This document shows, in pieces, positions 57,701-64,000 of a stretch of DNA of 64,000 nucleotides. The translations under genes were made by a program, and so were the position numbers. Where the stretch lies: NCBI GenBank assembly GCA_021029095.1, contig JAJOHG010000016.1, forward strand, positions 310,001 to 374,000. The letters run 5' to 3'. How positions within the stretch are numbered: position 1 is the stretch's first letter; every line of letters starts with the position of its first letter. The DNA is from Phellopilus nigrolimitatus. Lineage: Eukaryota; Basidiomycota; Agaricomycetes; Hymenochaetales; Hymenochaetaceae. A model generated the notes under the pieces. That model had not been told where the DNA came from. It searched no databases and saw only the letters and a program-made list of their open reading frames with translations.

Positions 57701-59542
57701 TCTGCTCGCCCGGTCGCATTTGACTCTACTCCGCTGCGTGGTGCTGAACTGAATTATCCTGTGCATGAAAAAGAGCTGCTCGCTATTGTCAAATCTCTAA
57801 AAAAGTTCCGCTCAGACCTCCTCGGCACAACCTTCACTGTCTACACTGATCACAAAACCCTGGAGCACTTTCTGACTCAGAAGGACCTCTCACGGCGTCA
57901 AGCGCGATGGCAAGAGTTCCTTGCACAGTACGTTTTTGACATCCGCTACGTGCCTGGTGAACTAAATGTCGTGGCTGACGGGCTGTCGCGTTTTCCTGAC
58001 GAGGAAAACACCGGCACTGCCCGATCAGCAACGTCTTATCTTTCGGCGGCTGTCCTCTCGATCGCTTCTGATGAGCAGCTCCTTCAAAAGATCCGCGCTG
58101 GCTATGCTGCTGATCCGTTCTCTGCGCATCTCCTGGCTAGTCCCACTGCATCGCTTGGCATCCGCATCGAAAACGGCTTGATCTTTCTCGGAGACCGCCT
58201 GGTCGTTCCGCGGACGACCGAGCTCCGCGAAACGCTCTTTCGGCTCGCTCATGACTCCCTTGGGCACTATGGCTCCGCCAAAACCTATGCTACTCTCCGG
58301 GCTTCATTCTACTGGCCAAACATGCGTTCGGACCTCGAAAAGGCCTACATACCTCAATGCGATTCCTGCCAACGAAACAAAGCGTCAACCAAAAAGCAAG
58401 CCGGCCCCCTCCATCCCATTGCAGTTGCGGAAGAAAGGGCCGATAACGTCTTCATAGATTTCGTCGGCCCGTTACCGCTTGATCACGGTTTCAATTATCT
58501 GTGTACCATTACCGACCAGCTCGGCGCTGACCTCCGTCTCATTCCTTGTAACTCCGACATCACTGCGGAAGCCTTCGCTCGTCTTTTCTTTGATCACTGG
58601 TACTGTGAAAACGGCCTACCCCTCAACATCTTCAGTGATCGCGACCATCTTTTCCTTTCTCGCTTCTGGAAGTCCCTGCACCGGCTCTCGGGTGTGAAGC
58701 TAAAAATGAGTACCTCCTACCACCCGCAAACCGACGGTCGCAGCGAACGAACGAACAAAACTGTCATTCAAGCGCTACGTTTTTATGTCTCTCGCCGCCA
58801 AACCGGCTGGGTTGAAGCACTACCGCGCGTCCGTTTCGAACTAATGAATACCGTCAACGAGTCGACTGGCTTCTCTCCCTTCCAGCTTCACCTTGGTCGC
58901 TCGCCGCGCGTCATACCTCCCCTTATCCCTCTTGAGACACCCCCAGAATCCATTCCTGACGACGTCCGCGCGCTTGAGCTCTTCCAACGGCTTGAACTCG
59001 ACTGTGCGCAAGCGCGTGATGCGCTTATCCTCGCCAAAGTCACGCAAGCCAGACAAGCAGACAAAAAACGCGCGCCCGAAGACCGTTTTGCGGTAGGCGA
59101 CTTTGTCATGCTCTCCACCCTCCACCGCCGGCGTGACTACATGCAAAATGGCGACGGACGCGTCGCCAAGTTCATGCCACGCTGGGACGGGAAGTATCGT
59201 GTCGCGCAAGCCTTTCCGGACAGCTCCGTTTACCAGCTTGAGCTCCCGCATGCCCGCGGCAAATGCCTCTCGTTCCACGCCTCACAGCTCAAACGGTATG
59301 TCGAAAACGACAACCAGGCCTTCCCTTCACGCGCACTCACACGCCCGCCCCCCATCCTCACACCCGAAGGGTTCGAGGAATGGGAAGTCGAACAAATCCT
59401 CGATCAACGTCGACGCGGACGCGGCTTCCAATACCTCGTCCGTTGGCGCGGCGAAGGTCCCGAGGGTGATCTCTGGCTACCCGCTCGCGAGCTCGATGAC
59501 TGCGAGGCCTTAGATATCTGGCTCGGCCACCTCCGTTCCTAA
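54797..59542 (+). CDS. Gag-Pol polyprotein with C-terminal chromodomain
   Basis: The start at 54797 has a perfect GCCACCATG context; the frame is open from 54425 inside the LTR but that part is not Gag-like. This gives 1581 residues in one frame. Order: capsid-like Gag; a CCHC knuckle with 6 rather than 4 residues before His (CYNCRHYYTNHRAASC, near 251); protease with LIDNGSS (near 396), Asn in place of the usual Ser/Thr after Asp; reverse transcriptase with YLDD (near 794); RNase H starting at LHTDAS (near 951); integrase with HHCC finger (near 1150) and DDE core including IDFVGP and HPQTDGRSER; and a chromodomain at about 1525-1580 (EWEVEQILDQRR, YLVRWRGEG, WLPARELDD). Gag and Pol share one frame, as in Tf1/sushi-type chromoviruses. 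Confidence 0.95.
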   Translation: MSTTNTRSLAVLQHPKMSQIPIVTEGTWSVTLFTSWKSACEDYRIAADIDTDEELIRRAARGLKGRAVRNWFSPQAAALQALDFDAFSLLLRPVVLEYGWESRTKAEILALRQNGRKANDFYYEILEKNDALLGSTYVFDDRAIRDLLEAHCDEDVRKELEVPAVHGIANFDAWLLAAFEADERVRRQRDSLSAALRAQSRRAPPLQSRPALATLPTTANAPARTRAPGPPRAVDFGLTPREGAILARHQGCYNCRHYYTNHRAASCTLPVSYHNKSVVSDAEGDRKRPPGVPVPPPLRIKTETVAAVRASSSTPHPQLPAYAVPEFSLETAPGPSAVPEPATVASIGVEMPPSQVYEAPSESDDSEYVSPFQTPHLTWNCLLDSTALPLSVPALIDNGSSLVLIDTTLVDRLGLRRRQLPEPKHVTLAMAEGGGGTLLTEYVHIKPFSPDYRFVSRTVRAIVAPSLCSPLILGGPFLAANSIVLDHELRSAYAKHADYELLHPSVLRLGATTARCEDDEDSAKGRRPPKVKLKMVPPRERALQTLKSQSENKKKVLAELSATSCMQREAFDREHSSRWQPDIIALVRDRITITAFQQRLVEEEETMRKAYARLFPLDIPHVDDLPDDVFHEFALKDAEKRIRTRQYSSPRKYREAWETLLKQHLDAGRLRPSSSKHASPAFLLAKADPLALPRMLCDFRELNANTEPDSYPLPRVDDILADCARGKIWGKIDMTNAFFQTKVRPDQIPLTAINTPHGLYEWTVMPMGCRNAPATHQRRMEKALAGLIGKICHCYLDDIIIWSDNLDEHIRNIRTVLDALAKAKLYCSSKKTKLFCTSLDFLGHQISQAGIQADPKKTEKIATWPQPRSASEVRSFLGLVRYIAPFLPNLADYTSVLNKLTTKEAEKEFPPWSQQSQEAFSKIKKLVLSARCLTTIDHKNPGDNKIFLHTDASDRRTGAVLSFGPTPDSARPVAFDSTPLRGAELNYPVHEKELLAIVKSLKKFRSDLLGTTFTVYTDHKTLEHFLTQKDLSRRQARWQEFLAQYVFDIRYVPGELNVVADGLSRFPDEENTGTARSATSYLSAAVLSIASDEQLLQKIRAGYAADPFSAHLLASPTASLGIRIENGLIFLGDRLVVPRTTELRETLFRLAHDSLGHYGSAKTYATLRASFYWPNMRSDLEKAYIPQCDSCQRNKASTKKQAGPLHPIAVAEERADNVFIDFVGPLPLDHGFNYLCTITDQLGADLRLIPCNSDITAEAFARLFFDHWYCENGLPLNIFSDRDHLFLSRFWKSLHRLSGVKLKMSTSYHPQTDGRSERTNKTVIQALRFYVSRRQTGWVEALPRVRFELMNTVNESTGFSPFQLHLGRSPRVIPPLIPLETPPESIPDDVRALELFQRLELDCAQARDALILAKVTQARQADKKRAPEDRFAVGDFVMLSTLHRRRDYMQNGDGRVAKFMPRWDGKYRVAQAFPDSSVYQLELPHARGKCLSFHASQLKRYVENDNQAFPSRALTRPPPILTPEGFEEWEVEQILDQRRRGRGFQYLVRWRGEGPEGDLWLPARELDDCEALDIWLGHLRS

Positions 59543-59724
59543 CTACACTCTCTCCGTCCCTGCCTTCAAATCCAGTAGATGACATCCATTTACTCTCAAC
59601 CCTTTTCCCTTCACGGACTCATGGGCTCTCTAGCCTTGCCGGACACTCTCGCACTTCTGCCTTCAAATCCAGTAGATGACTTCAATTCCGCCTCCCCCTT
59701 CCAATTTCTCACAGTGGGGAGGAG

Positions 59725-59939
59725 TGTAACCTCCCGGTTACAACTGCCGATCATTATTAGATAATCATTTCCTTTCTCGTAACGTACACTTCTGCGCGTG
59801 CGCAGTAATTCGAGTTTCATTCTTCTCTCACTCGAATTACAGGTATGCGCGCTATTGTATTAATTAGATTCTTCTCTCACTCGAATTACAGAACATTCTC
59901 CAGTCTGTCTCAGTGTTCACACCCTCTCGGTGTGTTCCA
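59725..59939 (+). repeat. right LTR, 215 bp
   Basis: Identical to the left LTR by direct reading. Its minus strand supplies the present stop codon of the interrupted F-box gene (59864-59866). Confidence 0.97.
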
Positions 59940-61495
59940 GAGATCCTCACTTCGCATGATTTGCTCGATGACGAACGCTTTTCCATCCAGAGAATAGCAC
60001 CGCTGTACGGATCGATTCCGCGAGGCGGTAGCTTGCGACACAGCCTGTCGTTTGGCTCATCTCGAATTATCCGATGTATGTCAGACCCGTAAAGTCCCTG
60101 CGACCCCGGAACAGCAAGTCTCCCGGACTGAGATGAAACTATTCCAGGCCGAAGTTCGTCACCATCAAGATGAAGTGATGCTGTGTATTTATACTCGAAT
60201 GTCCGTGCCTGAGGTGTGAAGGAATAGGGCAGAGCCATTATGCTAGAACCATGATCTCCACGGAAAGACGCGAAGAGACATATATAAATATTGCTCTCCT
60301 GTCTCCAGAACGCATTAAATGCCTGCATATCGATTGCGTACGGGTGACAGTTGCTGAGCTGGAAGTTTGCTTCTGTTACAGCTGGTGAAGTATTCATGCG
60401 AATGGCCGGCGGTGGTCTCCCCTGTCCAGACACAGCTTCAAGAGCCTGATGGACGTCCGTCACTCGCAGTGTAAAGTTTTTGGCCGGGTGCACAGGAAAG
60501 TGGACGGTAAACAGAAATCTCCGGACTAGTCGGCTTGCTTCTATCATACTATCCTGGAGTGTTTAGAAATGAGAAACAGCACTCGTTGCTAATGGCGGCG
60601 AAGCTTACGCATTTAAAACTCGCGCAACAAGACAATTTCCAATCTAAAAAGCTCATGTCTTTTGTATGGCCGACGAGGACAATGTGATCGCCCTGCAAGT
60701 ATAAATTACGCGGATAAACGCCGTTTAGTCGGTGATCGTATATCGTGTCCGAGCGCCTTTGACGAAGGTCGATTTCAAATACCTTGATTGCCGTCCTGAA
60801 AAGCGAATATGTCAATGCACACTTGTTTGCCAAATTAAAGAAGAAACAAAATCAGACAATTTATGTCTTGTAGAAGAATCAGTCACAGCCAAGGCGACTC
60901 TCAGTACGTTCTCCGCGATACGATCTACTCCATACCCCCACAGCCTCCGTGCAGGTGATTCGGAGCAGTCTGGGTCTGGATATAGCCAGATCTGCTCGCC
61001 ATGCGATACTTCAAGTAATTGCACGTAGTCATCCAGGTACGATTGGCATGTCGACCATTGGACCACCAAATAGTCACCTCCTGACACAATATAAGCTTTC
61101 TCGACGACCAGAGCAGGCTTTCGTATGGGTTTATCAAAGATGACCTTGATTTCGCGTGTGGCTTTTGGAGAAGGCGAGTTCCAGTTCTTGTTTCCGCGCA
61201 CGGCACGAACGACCAGCGACTTAAGGCCGATGCAGTCAAGCGACTCGAGCGAGACGTGTGGAGGAAGGTCGGGCGCGCATTCATTGGGAAGACCACGCAA
61301 GTGGGCCAGCCAGAGGTGTCGGCTAGCAGCTATATCTTGCAGGACCCTGCACGTCTGTAAAATGACATTTAGTCCCGCTGCCGGACAGATAGCCAAGGTA
61401 ACGCGCCGCAGCACATCCTCCACATCCCAAAGAGCGAGAACTCTCAGCAAGACGTCCGCGGAGAGGTCGACGAGCCTCTGCTGCTTCGATATCAT
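59864..61495 (-). CDS. F-box protein whose 3' end is replaced by the retrotransposon LTR
   Basis: Starts at 61495 (MISKQQRLVDLSADVLLRVL), an F-box followed by TCRVLQDIAASRHLWLAHLR, CIGLKSLVVRAVRG, and propeller-like segments (DYLVVQWSTCQSYLDDYVQL, GDHIVLVGHTKDMSFLDWKL). Four exons; acceptors before TCRVLQ, TAIKVFEI and DSMIEASRL are clear. Host sequence stops at CEVRIS, where the target duplication begins. Beyond the element the original frame continues as YFD and TAG (54287-54298), the same ending as the paralogue at 51007. The insertion therefore lies three codons before the stop. The gene now ends with a tail encoded by the LTR (starts GTHREGVNTETDW). It may still be functional because only the last few residues changed. 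Confidence 0.85.
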
Positions 61496-61617
61496 TCTGG
61501 AGGAGGAGCTGCTGCAGAGAAGTGGATTCGAACAAGCTATGTAGCGGAGAAGTTCCAGCGACACGTGTGACTTACGTATGTACACCCGAAAGTAGATTAC
61601 CTTGTTTGGTCGCCCAC
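61496..61617. promoter_or_regulatory. 5' flank of the interrupted F-box gene
   Basis: The minus frame remains open upstream to 61699, but the ATG at 61495 starts the family-like sequence, so this stretch is probably leader or promoter. Confidence 0.4.
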
Positions 61618-61770
61618 AATAGGGGAGCTCAAAGTTGAGCTCGTCTTTCCTGAGACTGAGATGCCTGCCTTTTACAGCGATTCTGAGATGACCCGGCATG
61701 TCGGCTTTGAAGCTCGCTACAGAGCTTGGTCAGCTCGCAAACACGACCACCGGCAACCTATTCAGGTGCA
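61618..61770 (+). repeat. left arm of a 150-bp inverted repeat, with open frame
   Basis: Shares GTTGAGCTCGTCTTTCCTGA, GACTGAGATG, GGCATGTCGGCTTT, and CCGGCAACCTA with 62768-62915 in reverse orientation. It reads as an open frame (FPETEMPAFYSDSEMTRHVG, RYRAWSARKHDHRQ) ending in TAG at 61770; the other arm has several stops. A short related piece occurs near 50248. Confidence 0.75.
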
Positions 61771-61987
61771 CTAGGGTTTAAGATATCGAGGTATTCGTTC
61801 CGAAAGCAATCGACATCCTCACAGCCTGGATTGTCCTTCTAAAACAGCATAGAAATAGCATTTGGTCGCTCTACAATAAATATTTTGTAAACATATATAG
61901 AAGAAAATAAAAATAAAAATAAAAACTCATGACGCATGCTTGTGCCGGAGCGTGCCAATTTGATGCGAAGCAAGCGTAACCCTATTA

Positions 61988-62765
61988 CAGTCATGGACCG
62001 GTCCTTGAGACAGCCCCGGTCCTTGAGACACCCTTTATATTTTCCTTCCACAACAGCTCGGGACCATCTTGGGTGTTTTAATGGGTCAATACATGATTGA
62101 ACTGAGTGTTCCTGGAGTTATAGAAAAATTGCTCGTGTACTTCGTCAGATATAGGTAAAATGCACCTTTTTGACCAAAACAGCCAAACTTGTTCGCTTTC
62201 CGGAGCCCTTATTTGGACCAATTAAAAACTTAAAAAAATTTCAGGAGCACTCCTTTCTGCATTTTGAACTAAAGTGCGCAAAAGTATTGAGGAAAAACGA
62301 GCAGAAACTGACTGCATAAAATATTTTGTCGCAAAACCTCTGTTGAGTGACTAAACGCAGTCACGTGACGCTTATGTGCTTACGGTCCGTTCGAGCTTGA
62401 TTTCGAGCTCTCCAATTCATTTCTCGGCCGAAATTGTTCGTTTTTTTTCAGTTGATCGAAAACTTCAGTGGTCCTCTTGGATATAACAAAAATCATCTTC
62501 CGGTTGTGATGTGTAATACTAGGAAAAACGTTGAAATTGACCGTGAGAAAAAAGGTGTCTCAAAGAGCGGTGAACACCAAATTCCTGCTTTAGAATCAAT
62601 TATTTATTATCTCACTCATTTCTCAACTGATTATCTTAAAAATTTACGTGAATGTCGTTGAGTGAACAAAAAAAATTATCGTATTTTTTCTCTTGACGAA
62701 ATCGAGCCAGGGACGGTCAGCGTACACGATCAAGATGTGGTGTCTCAAGGACCGGTCCATGACTG
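61988..62765. mobile_element. TIR element with CAGTCATGGACCGGTCC ends, TA target site
   Basis: The ends CAGTCATGGACCGGTCCTTG (61988) and the exact reverse complement ending at 62765 form a terminal repeat of at least 25 bp; TA flanks both sides (61986-61987, 62766-62767). Part of the left end (CCGGTCCTTGAGACA) is repeated once inside at 62016-62030. The 778-bp body is AT-rich with no transposase. It fits a non-autonomous Tc1/mariner-type element. Confidence 0.85.
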
Positions 62766-62767
62766 TA

Positions 62768-62915
62768 TACCTGAATGTAGTGTAGGTTGCCGGAGGTCGC
62801 ATTTGCGAGCTGACTAAGCGCTGCAGCGAGCTTGAAAGCCGACATGCCAGTCATCTGTAGAAGGCATGCATCTCAGTCTCAGGAAAGACGAGCTCAACTT
62901 AAAGCACCCCTACTA
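62768..62915 (-). repeat. right arm of the 150-bp inverted repeat
   Basis: Reverse copy of 61618-61770, starting directly at the TA that flanks the TIR element. It is the more decayed arm, with a stop near the beginning of the frame. Confidence 0.7.
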
Positions 62916-64000
62916 GCTTTCGAGTCCACGTCCATACTTCGTTATAACACTCACATTTTCTCGCATTTGGAGTTGAGGCGTAAGACGAAGCAAGTTTGAG
63001 CTCTTTCTGAGTCTTGGAGCGACGAACAGCGCTAGGGAAAACAACGCCGAGCTCAAGCACCATGTCTTTGAATCGGGTATCCTTGAAATGGCTGGACTTC
63101 TCAGACTGGTTTCAAAAGAATGCCGTAGAGCGAAGCTAGGAAGCTGTCGGAGGACGAAAAGTCGCGTCACCGCGTCGACGACGGAGCGTCCGAGTCCTCA
63201 CGATTGTGCGCGTTGTGACTGTCCACACCTGTACTCCTGCACAACGACCAACATCCCTTGGGAGGAGAAGAAACTCGTATGTCTTGCTAATCTAGACCAC
63301 GATTATGCAGGAAAGATTCCATTTCATAAAGAGGTTCGGAAGGCTGAGGCTGACGGCGGTCTGCGGTCTGCCAGCCTCCTCCCTCGAACGGGCTTATGCT
63401 ATATAAACCTGTTTCTCTGCCCTTTCCTTGTCTTCTTCATCTTTTGTTTCTCTCGCACTCGCAGCCAAGACGCTGCCCGAACACTTCGCCCGTCAGCGCT
63501 GTCCTAGTCGTCAGAATTAACATTGACGGGCCGTAACACCGCAAGCTCGAAACACCCTGCTCGCTCGCTTTTCCGCGAACTTGACTTTGCTCCTTGGTTC
63601 GATAAGCCACGCTTTCGCGAGAAGTTAGTCAGGAAAACTTTCAGAACGGCAATGTTTACGTTACGCTTGCCTAGGAACGACCCGGGCACCACCCTCCTGA
63701 TCTGGCGTAGAGGTCAAGAGAAGATGGAGAACTTATGTTCGGAAATGTGAACCTCTCTACTTCTGAGCCTTCAGTAACGTTGCGGACGTTGCGGACGACA
63801 AATATTTAGTCCCGATACTTGTTCAAGTTCTTGAGGTCCACAGAGACTTGAAGACCTCATTCTCCCTCTTGGCTTCAAACAAATGCGGACTTACTGCCCT
63901 GGCTCTCCTATATCTAACACCGATTCGTGAGTTCGACTTAGAAAGTACACGATGATCAGAAACTTCGTCGTAATTTCCACAACGGCCGAGAATGTATTGC
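62916..64000. other. no gene assigned; promoter-like end of the window
   Basis: Open frames at 63088-63507 (plus) and 62913-63170 (minus) show no family resemblance. A plus-strand gene may begin after the TATA box at 63400, but its first coding exon is not recognisable inside the window. Confidence 0.4.
63400..63407 (+). promoter_or_regulatory. candidate TATA box
   Basis: TATATAAA followed by a long CT-rich stretch (TTTCTCTGCCC, TTTCCTTGTCTTC) resembles the core promoter and leader of highly expressed basidiomycete genes. No start codon in a convincing context follows within 200 bp. Confidence 0.45.

Larger units (their letters stand above)
54300..59944 (+). mobile_element. young Ty3/gypsy chromovirus retrotransposon with 5-bp target duplication
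   Basis: Complete LTR retrotransposon: LTRs at 54305-54519 and 59725-59939, flanked by GAGAT on both sides (54300-54304 and 59940-59944). The two LTRs are identical by eye over all 215 bp and the single Gag-Pol frame is open, so insertion is recent and the element may still be mobile. A purine-rich tract GTGGGGAGGAG directly precedes the right LTR. No TGG-type tRNA primer site follows the left LTR (it reads CTTTTTTTTGAC), which is unusual and may mean self-priming or a non-standard primer. A unit of about 97 bp repeats in the 3' untranslated part (TGCCTTCAAATCCAGTAGAT at 59561 and 59658). Confidence 0.97.

Overview
The window looks like the nuclear genome of a wood-decaying basidiomycete (Agaricomycetes). 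Genes are split by many introns of about 50-75 bp, some exons are only 5-14 bp, and coding DNA is GC-rich. The gene content includes a short-type manganese peroxidase (typical of white-rot fungi), several F-box proteins, DUF6534-type membrane proteins, a small secreted glycopeptide-like family and a chromodomain Ty3/gypsy retrotransposon. I cannot name the species.

Layout. 0-1.7 kb: 3'-truncated cdc2/CDK1 on the minus strand. 1.7-10 kb: gene-poor, with a decayed F-box pseudogene (about 4.7-5.7 kb), a phosphate-permease-like fragment and unexplained exon-like blocks. 10-24.8 kb: conventional single-copy genes: an alpha/beta hydrolase, two F-box proteins, a kinesin-7/CENP-E-like motor, the Mn peroxidase, an aldo/keto reductase and a DUF6699-like protein. 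An aldo/keto reductase relic lies at 25.2-25.6 kb. 26-30 kb: a frameshifted DUF6534 membrane-protein gene, a five-exon gene of unknown family and a third, broken NmrA copy.

30.2-46.4 kb is the most striking part. It is a large inverted segmental duplication whose arms (about 30.2-36.3 and 39.2-46.4 kb) each carry the same three genes in mirror order: an NmrA-like NAD(P)-binding protein, a secreted hydrophobic protein of unknown family and a secreted cysteine-containing glycopeptide-like protein. The 2.8 kb spacer holds farnesyl diphosphate synthase (ERG20). The arms have diverged unevenly. The left arm has a tandem duplication that doubles the last exon of the glycopeptide-like gene. The right arm has a three-deep nest of terminal-inverted-repeat DNA elements that the left arm lacks. 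A second DUF6534 gene (47.9-49.6 kb) lies outside the right arm, mirror-oriented to the frameshifted one outside the left arm.

51-61.5 kb carries two convergent F-box paralogues. A 5.6 kb, apparently very young Ty3/gypsy element sits three codons before the stop of the second one. The evidence is two identical 215 bp LTRs, a perfect 5 bp target duplication and one open Gag-Pol frame. 61.6-62.9 kb holds a TA-flanked inverted-repeat element inside a larger inverted repeat, and the window ends in a probable promoter region. I recognised no rRNA, tRNA or CRISPR. Exon boundaries were assigned by eye from splice consensus, frame continuity and paralogue comparison.
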